Assembly: GCF_014203665.1 (NCBI RefSeq)
Contig: NZ_JACHJN010000001.1
Span: 248,001 to 312,000 of the forward strand
Length of the DNA: 64,000 nt
Direction of reading: 5' to 3'
Origin: Saccharothrix tamanrassetensis
Lineage (GTDB): Bacteria; Actinomycetota; Actinomycetes; Mycobacteriales; Pseudonocardiaceae
Below, one piece after another: positions 45,855 through 54,634 of this stretch. Below the pieces are notes generated by a model. The model ran no database searches. It saw only the letters and a list, made by a program, of their open reading frames with translations, and was not told the origin of the DNA. Both the position numbers and the translations under genes were made by a program. Within the stretch, counting starts at the first letter, position 1. Every line of letters begins with the position of its first letter.

Positions 45855-46514
45855 TCAGACGGGGACGTCGTCGTCCGTGGCGATCGGTTGGCGGTCCGCC
45901 CATGCGGTGTGCAGGGCGCGGGTGAAGGTTTCGAGGGGTTGGGCGCCGGAGATGCCGTGGCGGCCGTCGATCACGAAGAACGGCACGCCGGTCGCGCCCA
46001 GCCGTGCCGCCTCGCGTTCGTCGGCACGGACCGCGTCGAGGTAGGCGTCCGGGGTCTCCAGGACGCGTCGCGCCTCGGCGTGGTCCAGGCCGGCCCGGTC
46101 GGTGATCTCCAGCAGGGCCTCCGGGGTGAACAGGGACGCGCCGGCGCCGAAGTGGGCTTCGAACAACGTCTTCTGCAGGCGGTGCTGGAGGCCGTGGTCC
46201 TGGGCGAGGTGCAGCAGGCGGTGGGCGTCCAGGGTGCTGCCGACCTCGCGGTCCGTGCGGTAGGCGAGGCCTTCGCCGCGGGCCAGTCGCGCCACCTGGT
46301 CGTCCATGCCGGCTCCGCGCGGGCCGAACTTGTCGGTGAGCATCTTCGGCACGGGTTCGGTGCGGCCGGGCTCGCGGGTCGGGTCGAGTTCGAACGAGCG
46401 GTGCACGACCCGGACCCGGTCCCGGTGGTCGAAGCCGTCCAGGGCCCGTTCGAAGCGGGTGGTACCGATGTAGCACCACGGGCAGACGAGGTCGCTCCAG
46501 ATTTCAACACGCAT
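45855..46514 (-). CDS. DsbA/FrnE-family thiol oxidoreductase
   Basis: The protein has 219 residues, a cytoplasmic FrnE-type DSBA protein. The active site Cys11-Pro-Trp-Cys14 is in [14 protein letters not shown], and the cis-Pro strand is [20 protein letters not shown]. The insertion helical domain is typical. ATG 46514 is used because the longer frame has no ribosome-binding site. It is divergent from an HxlR regulator, a common pairing in which the regulator senses redox or quinone stress. Confidence 0.9.
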   Translation of the reverse strand: MRVEIWSDLVCPWCYIGTTRFERALDGFDHRDRVRVVHRSFELDPTREPGRTEPVPKMLTDKFGPRGAGMDDQVARLARGEGLAYRTDREVGSTLDAHRLLHLAQDHGLQHRLQKTLFEAHFGAGASLFTPEALLEITDRAGLDHAEARRVLETPDAYLDAVRADEREAARLGATGVPFFVIDGRHGISGAQPLETFTRALHTAWADRQPIATDDDVPV

Positions 46515-46565
46515 GGCTCGGGGTTCCTTGTGCACGGGATCGCGGTGGGCAGTCGCCACCTTACA

Positions 46566-46612
46566 CTCACTTTTCCACAGCGCTCACTTTTCCACCGTGC
46601 TGCCGGTAGGGT
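46566..46612. promoter_or_regulatory. Direct repeats and leaderless promoter of the HxlR gene
   Basis: A 13-base direct repeat CTCACTTTTCCAC occurs at 46566-46578 and 46583-46595. TAGGGT (46607-46612) is six bases before the HxlR GTG at 46619, so that message is likely leaderless. The repeats lie in the gap shared with the divergent DsbA-like gene and are candidate HxlR binding sites. Confidence 0.5.
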
Positions 46613-46618
46613 GGGACC

Positions 46619-46975
46619 GTGACACCGGAGTTCGACGTCTTCGCCAAGGACTGCCCGTCCCGCGAAGTGCTGGAGCACCTCACCGGGCGATGGGGCGTCC
46701 TGGTCCTGGCCGGCCTGCGCGAAGGACCGGCGCGGTTCAACGCGCTGCGCCGCCGGGTCGACGGGGTCAGCGAGAAGATGCTGGCGCAGACCCTCCAAGC
46801 CCTCGAACGGGACGGGTTCGTCCGGCGCGAAGTCCTGGCCGCCATGCCGCCGAGCGTGAGCTACTCCCTCACCGACCTCGGCGAGGCCACCGCCGACCAC
46901 CTGCTCGCCTTCATCGACCACCTCGAAGCCCACATGCCGGCCGTGCTCCGGGCACGCGCGGCGGCCTCGCGGTGA
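46619..46975 (+). CDS. HxlR family transcriptional regulator
   Basis: The protein has 118 residues with the HxlR winged helix: [60 protein letters not shown], then the wing [18 protein letters not shown]. Cys12 near the N-terminus is the position that senses redox or electrophile stress in several HxlR/QorR-type proteins. It is divergent from a DsbA-family gene and precedes a beta-lactamase gene on the same strand. Confidence 0.9.
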   Translation: MTPEFDVFAKDCPSREVLEHLTGRWGVLVLAGLREGPARFNALRRRVDGVSEKMLAQTLQALERDGFVRREVLAAMPPSVSYSLTDLGEATADHLLAFIDHLEAHMPAVLRARAAASR

Positions 46976-47007
46976 CGGACACGACGATCTCTCCGGAAAA
47001 ACGGGCA

Positions 47008-47925
47008 ATGGCGAAACGACTGACCGCAACTGTTCTCCTGGCCGCGCTCACGGCCTGCACTCCCGCGCCGAGGACTCCGCCGTCCACCGAAGCCACGCCC
47101 ACCGCAGGCCCGTCCGCCGGAGCGTCGTCCACCGCGACTCCGACGACACCCGCGTCCGACGCGGCGTTCACCGACCTGGAGAAGAGGTTCGACGCCCGGC
47201 TCGGCGTGTACGCGGTGGACACGGGGTCAGGGCGTGAGGTGGCGCACCGGCCGGACGAGAGGTTCGCCTACGCGTCCACCATCAAGTCGCTCGCGGCCGG
47301 AGCCCTCATGCTCAAGCCGCACGACCTGGACAAGCGGATCACGTTCACGGCACAGGACCTGGTGGCCAACTCCCCCGTCACGTCCGAGCACGTGGACACC
47401 GGTATGACGCTGCGGGAGGCGTGCGATGCCGCGATCCGGTACAGCGACAACACGGCCGCGAACCTCCTGTTCCGCCAACTGGGCGGACCCGAGGGCCTGA
47501 ACTCGGCGTTGCGTGCGCTCGGTGACGACACCACGCACGCCGACCGGGTCGAAACGGCGCTCAACGAGGCCACCCCGGGCGACATCAGGGACACCAGCAC
47601 GCCGCGTGCGCTGGCGACGAGCCTGCGGGCCCTCGCGGTCGGCGACGCCTTGCCGGCGGACGCCCGCGCATTTCTGACCGACCTGCTGCGCCGCAACACC
47701 ACGGGCGACGAGCTGATCCGCGCGGGTGTGCCCGCCGGGTGGGACGTAGGCGACAAGACGGGTGCGGGCGGGTACGGCACGCGCAACGACATCGCCGTGG
47801 TCACGCCACCCGGGCGTGCCCCGATCGTGGTCGCGGTCCTGTCCAGCCGTTCCGCACCCGACGCCGAGTACGACAACGCGCTCATCGCCGAGGCCGCCAA
47901 GATCGTGGTCGCCCGCCTGCCCTGA
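47008..47925 (+). CDS. Class A beta-lactamase, lipoprotein
   Basis: The protein has 305 residues. A lipoprotein signal ([15 protein letters not shown], lipobox LTAC at Cys17) is followed by a 35-residue Pro/Thr/Ser linker and the enzyme. Ser90-x-x-Lys93 is the S-x-x-K (STIK), Ser146-Asp147-Asn148 is SDN, Glu182 with [18 protein letters not shown] is the omega loop, and Lys250-Thr-Gly is KTG. All catalytic residues of class A are present, so it should hydrolyse beta-lactams outside the cell membrane. ATG 47008 is used; a GTG at 46972 overlaps the HxlR stop but would put 12 residues before the signal peptide. Confidence 0.92.
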   Translation: MAKRLTATVLLAALTACTPAPRTPPSTEATPTAGPSAGASSTATPTTPASDAAFTDLEKRFDARLGVYAVDTGSGREVAHRPDERFAYASTIKSLAAGALMLKPHDLDKRITFTAQDLVANSPVTSEHVDTGMTLREACDAAIRYSDNTAANLLFRQLGGPEGLNSALRALGDDTTHADRVETALNEATPGDIRDTSTPRALATSLRALAVGDALPADARAFLTDLLRRNTTGDELIRAGVPAGWDVGDKTGAGGYGTRNDIAVVTPPGRAPIVVAVLSSRSAPDAEYDNALIAEAAKIVVARLP

Positions 47926-48063
47926 CCCGGACTCCTCGAGGAGGCACGGCTCCCGCTCCCGGAGACGGCGGACCCGACAGGCGGCCGAACGGGCTATCTG
48001 CCGTCCACATCGCGTGGCACTGTGATGAACGGGGTTTCGCCGCTGCGCAAGGGGAGTGAACGC

Positions 48064-51000
48064 ATGGCACCGCAGGACATCTCGCGCCGCGACCTGTTGA
48101 CACGCACCGGTCAGGTGGCCGCCGCACTGGGCGTCGTGGGCACCGGTGTCGGGGTCGCGGAGGGCGGGGTCGCGGGAGTCGGGGTCGCGCACGCGGAACA
48201 GTCCGCCGCAACCGGGTCCGTTCGACTTCGGCAGGGCACCAGCATCTCGGTCGCCAGGTCCCCGGACGGCAAGTGGCTGGCCACGGACCTGGTCGCCGCG
48301 ATCTGGGTGCTGCCCGCCGACGGTGGCACGGCGCGCAAGCTGACCGGTGAGCTCCAGGACGCGACGCTGCCGGCGTGGTCGCCGGACGGGCAGTCCATCG
48401 TGTTCCAGTCGTACCGGGACGGGAACTTCCACCTGTACCTGGTGGACGTCGGCGGCGGTGAGCCGAGGCGGCTCACCAGCGGCCGGTTCGACCACCGCGA
48501 GCCGGTGTTCTCGCCGGACGGCAGGAAGATCGCGTTCACCAGCGACCGCGGCGGCAGCTACGGGGTCTGGCTGCTCGACGTGGCTTCCCGTGACGTCACA
48601 GGCCTCACCGGTCCGCCGGACGAGGTCGCCGCGCCGCAGTGGTCGGCCGACGGCACCCGGATCGCCTTCGCCGTCAACGACACCGCCGTCGACGTGCTCA
48701 CGGTCGCGACCGGCGAACGGGTCCGCGTCGCGACGGCACCGGCGGGTGCCCGGATCTTCGGCGTGGCGTTCGGGCCCGACGACCGCACGCCCTCCTACAC
48801 GCTAGTGCGCACCGGCCGCGCGGACCTGGTGCTCGGCGACCGGCAGCTGACCACGGGCGAGGACGTCTTCGGGTTCGCCGCGGTGTGGGTCGGCGAGTCC
48901 TTCCTCTACACGGCGGACGGCCGGATCCGCCGTCGAGACCCGGCCGGCGGGGTGCGGGACATCCCGTTCGAGGCGACCGTGCCGGTCGCCCCGCGGGTGT
49001 CGCACCGACAGGGGCGCGACCTGGACTCCCGGGGATCCAGGCCGGTGCGCGGGATCGCCGGCCCGGTGGTGTCGCCCGACGGCAGGAAGATCGCGTTCCG
49101 CGCGCTCAACGCCATCCACCTGGTGTCCGCGCTGGGCGGGAAGCCGCGGAAGCTCACCGACGGCTCCTACTTCGACTCCGACCCGGACTTCGCCCCGGAC
49201 GGCCGGTCGATCGTGTACTCCAGCGACCGGCTGGGCGTGCCCGCGCTGCGGTTGCGGAACCTGGTCACGGGCGAGGACACGGCGCTGAGCGGGGCGCCCG
49301 GTGCCCAGACGACGCCGCGGTTCGCGCCCGACGGCTCCCGGATCGCCTACGTCGACCACGACGGGGCCGTGTGGGTCCTCGACCTGCCGACGGGCGACCG
49401 CCGACAGGTCACGCCGCCGCTGTTCATGCCGGGCAGGCCCACCTGGTCGCCGGACGGCCGAGTGCTCGCGCTGGCGGCGGTCAAGCCGTTCTCCCGCCGC
49501 TTCCGGGAGGGCACCAGCCAGATCCTCACCGTCGACCTGACCGGTGGCGGACTCCGCTACACCGAGCCGATGCCGTTCCGCTCGATCGCGACCCGGGGCG
49601 ACGACGGCCCGGTGTGGTCGCCGGACGGGCGGCGGCTGGCGTTCGTCGTGGAGAGCGTCGCCTGGGTGGTCGCGGTCGACGCGTCGGGCCGGTTCCTGGG
49701 CGACCCGCGCCAGGTGACGCACGAGGTGACCGACTCGCCGGCGTGGTCGGGGTCGGACTCGTTGGTCTACCTGTGCAACGGCAGGCTGCGCCGGGTCGCG
49801 CTCGACGGCGGCGCGGTGCGGACCATCCGGCTGGACTTCTCCTGGCGCAGGCCGAAAGCGCCGGAGCGCACCATCGTCCACGCCGGCGCGGTGTGGGACG
49901 GGGAGGCCGACGACCTGCGCCGCGACGTGGACATCGTGCTGGAACGGGGCCGGGTCCAGGAGATCCGGCCGCACCGCGGGTCGGCCGGTGACCGGGTGGT
50001 CGACGCGCGGGACCTGGTCGCCATGCCGGGGCTGATCGACATGCACAACCACTGGCACCTGCGCGGTCGCCAATGGGGTGCCAGGCAGGGCCGGCTGTGG
50101 CTGTCCTACGGCGTGACGACCACCCGTTCGCCCGGCGACCCGGCGTACCAGATGGTGGAGACCAGGGAGGCGCTGGCCGCCGGGACGCTGGTGGGGCCGC
50201 GGTTCTTCGGCACCGGCGAGGCGATCGACGGTTCCCGCGTCTACTACAACTTCATGCGCCCCACGCTGTCGCGCGAGCAGCTCGACCTGGAGCTGAAGCG
50301 GGCGTTCGAGCTGGACTACGACATGATCAAGACCTACGTGCGGCTGCCGGTCGACCTCCAGCGGGCGACCGTCGAGGCCGCGCACCGCGCGGGTGTGCGG
50401 CTGTCGTCCCACTACCTCTACCCCGCCGCGAACATCGGCATGAACGGCATGGAGCACGTCGGGGCGACCAACCGGCTCGGCTACTCGCACACGGTGAGCC
50501 GGCTCGGGCGCGCGTACCAGGACGTGATCGACCTCTTCGTGCGGTCCGGCATGTCGGTGACACCGACGCTGTTCCAGGCCCGTGCGCTCTACGCCGACGA
50601 CAAGTCCCTGGTGACAGACGAGCGCACGCGCGTCCTGTTCCCGCCGTGGGAGTACGAGCGGTACGTCGCCGACGCGAACGCGGCGGGCACCCCGGCATCA
50701 CCGTGGTCGCGCGATGCCCTGGCGGGCTGGGTAGACCAGGTGCTGCGCGTGCACCGCGGTGGCGGTCTGGTCATCTGCGGGACCGACTCGCCGCTCGACG
50801 CGATCGCCACGTCGACCCACCAGAACCTGCGGGCGATGGTCCAGCACGGCTTCACCCCGCTGGAGGCGCTGACCACCGCGACCCGCAACCCGGCGACCTG
50901 GCTGGGGCTGTCCGGCCGGATCGGCACCCTGCGCCCCGGTGCGCACGCCGACATGTCGCTGGTGTCGGGGAACCCGCTGGCGGACATCCGGGCAGCCGCC

Positions 51001-51186
51001 GCCGTGCGCCAGGTGATGGTGGGCGGGGTGCTGCACCGGGTGGAGGACCTCCTCGCCCCGTTCCGCACGCCGCAGCCGACCGCACGCCGCGATCCGTTGC
51101 CGCCGGCGGCCTCCGCCGCGCACAACCACGAGCACTGGTGGCACGAGCCGGAGTGGTCCGCCCACGTGTGCTGCGGCGAGTTCTGA
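48064..51186 (+). CDS. Tat-exported beta-propeller plus amidohydrolase protein
   Basis: The protein has 1040 residues. A Tat signal (ISRRDLLTRTGQVAAALG) gives export in folded form. A TolB/WD40-like propeller follows, with repeats such as LPAWSPDGQSIVFQS, EPVFSPDGRKIAFTSD and PTWSPDGRVLAL (about residues 55-620). The C-terminal amidohydrolase (about 630-1000) has GLIDMHNHWH, SSHYLYPAANIGMNGMEH and ICGTDSPLDAI. The C-terminus ends with CC. ATG 48064 has AAGGGGAG 6 bases upstream. It probably hydrolyses a cyclic amide or ester of a carbohydrate or peptide outside the cell; the substrate is unknown. Confidence 0.87.
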   Translation: MAPQDISRRDLLTRTGQVAAALGVVGTGVGVAEGGVAGVGVAHAEQSAATGSVRLRQGTSISVARSPDGKWLATDLVAAIWVLPADGGTARKLTGELQDATLPAWSPDGQSIVFQSYRDGNFHLYLVDVGGGEPRRLTSGRFDHREPVFSPDGRKIAFTSDRGGSYGVWLLDVASRDVTGLTGPPDEVAAPQWSADGTRIAFAVNDTAVDVLTVATGERVRVATAPAGARIFGVAFGPDDRTPSYTLVRTGRADLVLGDRQLTTGEDVFGFAAVWVGESFLYTADGRIRRRDPAGGVRDIPFEATVPVAPRVSHRQGRDLDSRGSRPVRGIAGPVVSPDGRKIAFRALNAIHLVSALGGKPRKLTDGSYFDSDPDFAPDGRSIVYSSDRLGVPALRLRNLVTGEDTALSGAPGAQTTPRFAPDGSRIAYVDHDGAVWVLDLPTGDRRQVTPPLFMPGRPTWSPDGRVLALAAVKPFSRRFREGTSQILTVDLTGGGLRYTEPMPFRSIATRGDDGPVWSPDGRRLAFVVESVAWVVAVDASGRFLGDPRQVTHEVTDSPAWSGSDSLVYLCNGRLRRVALDGGAVRTIRLDFSWRRPKAPERTIVHAGAVWDGEADDLRRDVDIVLERGRVQEIRPHRGSAGDRVVDARDLVAMPGLIDMHNHWHLRGRQWGARQGRLWLSYGVTTTRSPGDPAYQMVETREALAAGTLVGPRFFGTGEAIDGSRVYYNFMRPTLSREQLDLELKRAFELDYDMIKTYVRLPVDLQRATVEAAHRAGVRLSSHYLYPAANIGMNGMEHVGATNRLGYSHTVSRLGRAYQDVIDLFVRSGMSVTPTLFQARALYADDKSLVTDERTRVLFPPWEYERYVADANAAGTPASPWSRDALAGWVDQVLRVHRGGGLVICGTDSPLDAIATSTHQNLRAMVQHGFTPLEALTTATRNPATWLGLSGRIGTLRPGAHADMSLVSGNPLADIRAAAAVRQVMVGGVLHRVEDLLAPFRTPQPTARRDPLPPAASAAHNHEHWWHEPEWSAHVCCGEF

Positions 51187-51308
51187 TTCCGCACCGCCAC
51201 GCGTGAACACACTGTCCCAACCCGGTGAAGGATTGCTTTTATTCCACACTGAAGTCATTGATAAAGCTGAGAATAATCGGCCGGCTCCTGCGGGCGGTGG
51301 TGGACCGT

Positions 51309-51665
51309 TCAGTCGTGGTCCGGCCTGCCGGTGAGGCGGTGGTCGGCCGCCTCGATCGCCTCGCCCAGGAACCGCCGCACGTGGCCGCCACGGGCGCGGT
51401 AGACGGCACGACGGCCGTCCCGTCGCATCGCGACCAGTCCGGCCAGTTTCAGCTTCGCCAGGTGCTGCGAGACCGCCGGCCGCGCGATCCCGACTGCGGA
51501 GGCCAGCGTGGTGACGTCGTACTCCGCACCGCAGAGCAGCCACATCAGCTGGAACCGCGTCCGGTCCGCGAGCATCCGGAAGCCGTCCACGGCGGCGTCC
51601 ACGTGCTCGCCGGACGGTAGCTGTTGCCAGTCGCGGGTTGTTGCAACGTCGTCGCGTGCGTACAT
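51309..51665 (-). CDS. ArsR family regulator
   Basis: The protein has 118 residues. VDAAVDGFRMLADRTRFQLMWLLCGAEYDVTTLASAVGIARPAVSQHLAKLKLAGLVAMRRDGRRAVYRA is a complete ArsR winged helix. No metal-binding CxC; single Cys in WLLCGAE. It is divergent from an MFS exporter with a His-rich tail. An inverted repeat with 8-base spacing covers its start codon. Confidence 0.85.
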   Translation of the reverse strand: MYARDDVATTRDWQQLPSGEHVDAAVDGFRMLADRTRFQLMWLLCGAEYDVTTLASAVGIARPAVSQHLAKLKLAGLVAMRRDGRRAVYRARGGHVRRFLGEAIEAADHRLTGRPDHD

Positions 51666-51672
51666 GAGCACG
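51655..51672. promoter_or_regulatory. Inverted repeat over the ArsR start codon
   Basis: CGTGC (51655-51659) and GCACG (51668-51672) are complementary with an 8-base spacer, the same spacing as in the other ArsR-type site at 38445-38468. It overlaps the ATG at 51665 and lies 70 bases upstream of the MFS start, so it suits control of both genes. Confidence 0.4.
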
Positions 51673-51741
51673 TATGGTGTCACCGCACCGGTCCGCACGC
51701 CGGCCGACCGCGAACGCCGGCCGACCCGGAGGGGCCACGCA

Positions 51742-53076
51742 ATGCTCGCTGTGCTGTCCGACCGCACGTACCGCCGGTTGTTCACCGCCCAGGTGATCGC
51801 CCTGACCGGCACCGGCCTGGCCACGGTGGCGTTGGGCCTGCTGGCCTACGACCTGGCCGGGGCCGACGCGGGAACGGTGTTGGGCACGGCGCTGGCGATC
51901 AAGATGGTCGCCTATGTCGTCGTCGCCCCGCTCGCGGGCCCGTTGGCCGCACGGATCCCCCGGAAGGCACTGCTGGTCTCGCTCGACCTGGTGCGCGCGG
52001 GCATCGCGTCGGCGCTGCCGTGGGTCGACCAGGTCTGGCAGGTCTACCTGCTGATCGTCCTCCTGCAAGCCGCCTCGGCGGCGTTCACCCCGACCTTCCA
52101 GGCGACCGTCCCCGACATCCTCACCGACGAACGCGACTACACCCGCGCGCTGAGCCTGTCCCGGCTGGCCTACGACTTGGAAAGCCTGCTCAGCCCGCTG
52201 CTCGCCGCCGCCGTGCTGGTCGTGGTCGGCTACGACCGCCTGTTCGTCGGCACCTCGATCGGCTTCGTCGCCTCGGCCGTGCTGGTGGTCTCGGCGGTGC
52301 TGCCCGCGACACGCGCGCCGGCCTCCGGTCGCGGGCCGGCCGCGACCACCCGGGGCATCCGGATCTACCTGGCCACCCCGAGACTGCGCGGCCTGCTCGC
52401 CGTGCACCTCGCCGTCGCGGCGGCCGGCTCCATGGTCCTGGTCAACACCGTGGGCTACGTCCGCGACCTGCTGGGCCGGGACGAGACCGCCGTCGCACTG
52501 GCGTTGGCCGCCAACGGACTCGGCTCACTCGCCGTCGCCCTCGCGCTCCCCCGCATCCTGGACCGCTTCCCCGACCGCGCGGTGATGACCCGCGCGTCCG
52601 CGATGCTCGCGGTGGCCCTGTTCGTGGCCGCCCCGACGACCGCGCTGCTCGGCGACGGGCGTTGGCCGGCCCTCCTCGTCCTGTGGGCCGCGATCGGCGC
52701 GAGCAGCTCGCTGGTGCTCACCCCCGGCGGCCGGCTCCTGCGCCGCTCGGCGCACCCCGCCGACCTGCCCGCGCTCTTCGCCGCCGACTTCTCGCTGTCC
52801 CACGCCTGCTGGCTGCTCTGCTATCCCCTCGCCGGATGGCTCGCGAGCACCACGGACATGACCACCACCCTGGGCGTCCTCGGCGTGATCGCCACCGCCG
52901 CCACGGCGTGCGCCGCCCGACTGTGGCCCACCCACGACCCGGAGGCCGTCGAGCACGACCACCTCGACCTGGACGAGTACCACGACCACCTCGAAGGCGC
53001 GGTCCTCGTCGACGGCTGCCGGCGGCACGTCCACCCGTACCGGATCGACGAACTGCACGCCCGCTGGCCGGCGTGA
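51742..53076 (+). CDS. MFS transporter with His/Asp-rich C-terminal tail
   Basis: The protein has 444 residues with twelve hydrophobic segments (MFS, DHA3-like). The last 45 residues are hydrophilic and rich in His and Asp/Glu: PEAVEHDHLDLDEYHDHLEGAVLVDGCRRHVHPYRIDELHARW. That tail is of the sort that binds Ni, Co or Zn in NreB/CnrT-type exporters. ATG 51742 has GGAGGGG 7 bases upstream. It is divergent from an ArsR regulator. Metal efflux is likely but untested; antibiotic efflux is the alternative. Confidence 0.85.
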   Translation: MLAVLSDRTYRRLFTAQVIALTGTGLATVALGLLAYDLAGADAGTVLGTALAIKMVAYVVVAPLAGPLAARIPRKALLVSLDLVRAGIASALPWVDQVWQVYLLIVLLQAASAAFTPTFQATVPDILTDERDYTRALSLSRLAYDLESLLSPLLAAAVLVVVGYDRLFVGTSIGFVASAVLVVSAVLPATRAPASGRGPAATTRGIRIYLATPRLRGLLAVHLAVAAAGSMVLVNTVGYVRDLLGRDETAVALALAANGLGSLAVALALPRILDRFPDRAVMTRASAMLAVALFVAAPTTALLGDGRWPALLVLWAAIGASSSLVLTPGGRLLRRSAHPADLPALFAADFSLSHACWLLCYPLAGWLASTTDMTTTLGVLGVIATAATACAARLWPTHDPEAVEHDHLDLDEYHDHLEGAVLVDGCRRHVHPYRIDELHARWPA

Positions 53077-53237
53077 CCGCCACCGCCCGGTCCGGCCGGC
53101 CGTGCGGCTGCCGGGTTCCGCGCCACCGCAAGGCCGACCGGACCGAGTCCCACGAGGACCGAACCGACAGCCGAAGCCGCTGGCCTACAGGGACTTCGAC
53201 AAGGTCCGGCGAGGCAAGGGCACGCGCCGGAGTCGAC

Positions 53238-53897
53238 TCACCCGCCGTCGCCCGGCTTCACGGCCCGCACGCAGTGCAGGAACCCGCCGACCCCGCTCAC
53301 CGACACGCTCCCGAAGCCCGCCTCGGCGAGCATGGGCGCGATCCGGTCCACCGGGTTGTCCCGCATCACCTCGCCGGCGGTCACCCCGACGAGGTGCCTG
53401 CCCAGGCGTCCGCGCGGCGGCCGGAAGTCGGCCAGCAGCACCCGACCGCCCGGCCTCAGCACCCGGAACACCTCGGCGTACGCCCGGCCCCGCGACTCCT
53501 CCGGGATGTGGTGCACGGCCAGGCTCGACACCACCACGTCGAACGACCCGTCCGCCGCGCCGAGCGCCTCCGCCCTGCCCACCTCGAACGAGCAGTTCGC
53601 CGTCGCCCGCGAGCAGCGCGCCTGCCCGACCATCGGCACGGACGGGTCGACGCCCACCGCACTGCCACCCGGCGACGCCGCCTGGGCCGCCAGCGCGGTC
53701 AGGTAGCCGGGTCCGGACCCCAGGTCGAGCACCCGGTCCCCCGCCCCGACGCCCGCGAGCTCCACCAGCCGCCCGAACAAGCGCCGCCGGCGACCGGCGA
53801 ACACGACCTTCGAGCAGATCTCGTAGGCCAACGCGTGCTTGAGCGCGCCGGGCGCGTCCGCCTGCGGTTTCCCGTGCAGCAGCTGTCCCAGGTGCAT
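53238..53897 (-). CDS. Class I SAM-dependent methyltransferase
   Basis: The protein has 219 residues, UbiE/COQ5-like. Motif I is VLDLGSGPGYLTALA, motif II VGVDPSVPMVGQA, motif III VVVSSLAVHHIPE, and post-motif LRPGGRVLLADFR. ATG 53897 precedes a TetR-type operator (53912-53927). Target unknown; it may modify a toxic compound sensed by the divergent TetR regulator. Confidence 0.87.
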   Translation of the reverse strand: MHLGQLLHGKPQADAPGALKHALAYEICSKVVFAGRRRRLFGRLVELAGVGAGDRVLDLGSGPGYLTALAAQAASPGGSAVGVDPSVPMVGQARCSRATANCSFEVGRAEALGAADGSFDVVVSSLAVHHIPEESRGRAYAEVFRVLRPGGRVLLADFRPPRGRLGRHLVGVTAGEVMRDNPVDRIAPMLAEAGFGSVSVSGVGGFLHCVRAVKPGDGG

Positions 53898-53911
53898 CCG
53901 CCCACCCCTTA

Positions 53912-53927
53912 CTTAGTCACGACTAAG
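53912..53927. promoter_or_regulatory. TetR operator 1
   Basis: CTTAGTCACGACTAAG is a perfect palindrome (7-base arms around AC). It lies 14 bases upstream of the methyltransferase start and repeats the core of the second site at 53945-53958, TTAGT-N4-ACTAA. Confidence 0.7.
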
Positions 53928-53944
53928 AACCGTCGGCGCCGAGG

Positions 53945-53958
53945 TTAGTCGTCACTAA
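53945..53958. promoter_or_regulatory. TetR operator 2
   Basis: TTAGT-CGTC-ACTAA has the same core as operator 1. Its centre lies 32 bases (three helical turns) from operator 1 and it covers the -35 position of the TetR gene. TAGGAT at 53977-53982 ends 6 bases before the GTG of the TetR gene, so that message is probably leaderless. Confidence 0.65.
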
Positions 53959-53988
53959 GTAGGCTGGCAAGCGCTCTAGGATGCGGGG

Positions 53989-54594
53989 GTGACCGAACGA
54001 TCCGCCCGCCGAACCAGGATGAGCGCGCCGGAACGCCGTGAGTCGATCCTGGCGGCCGCCACCGAGGTGTTCGCCGAAGTCGGCTACCTGCGCGGCAAGA
54101 CCTCGGCGGTGGCGCAGCGGGTCGGCGTCAGCGAACCCGTGGTGTTCCAGAACTTCGGCACCAAGGCGGCCCTGTTCGCCGCCGTGGTGGACCGCGCCGC
54201 CGACCACGTGTGCCGGATGCTCGATCGGGTGACCGAGAGCGCCGTGCCGGTCGCCGGCCTGCTCGAGACCATGTTGGACCCCGACCACCTGCACCACGTG
54301 CACAGCGCGGGCACCGTCGGCGCGATCTTCGCCGACGCCTCCGGCGTCACCGGCGAACCGGAGGTCGAGGCCGCCGCGCGGAGGTCCACCCAGCGCTTCG
54401 CGACGTCGATCACCGCCGTGCTGGCCCGAGGCCGGGCCGACGGCGAGCTGCGACCGGACCTCGACACCGAAGCCGCCGCCTGGTGGCTGCTGTCGCTGGT
54501 CGCCTCCCAGAAGTTCCGGTACAGCACGGCCGCCGACCCCGCCGCCGTCGAAGCCCGGCTCGCCGCCGGCACGCTCGCCTTCCTGCTCGCCTAG
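53989..54594 (+). CDS. TetR family regulator of the methyltransferase gene
   Basis: The protein has 201 residues. The HTH is RRESILAAATEVFAEVGYLRGKTSAVAQRVGVSEPVVFQNFGTKAALFAAVV. The C-terminal ligand domain is helical. GTG 53989 has no ribosome-binding site and is a probable leaderless start. Two palindromic sites lie between this gene and the divergent methyltransferase gene. Confidence 0.88.
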   Translation: MTERSARRTRMSAPERRESILAAATEVFAEVGYLRGKTSAVAQRVGVSEPVVFQNFGTKAALFAAVVDRAADHVCRMLDRVTESAVPVAGLLETMLDPDHLHHVHSAGTVGAIFADASGVTGEPEVEAAARRSTQRFATSITAVLARGRADGELRPDLDTEAAAWWLLSLVASQKFRYSTAADPAAVEARLAAGTLAFLLA

Positions 54595-54634
54595 CGGTCG
54601 CCTGCCGGTCCGTTGCGCGCGGTTCCGGGCCGGC

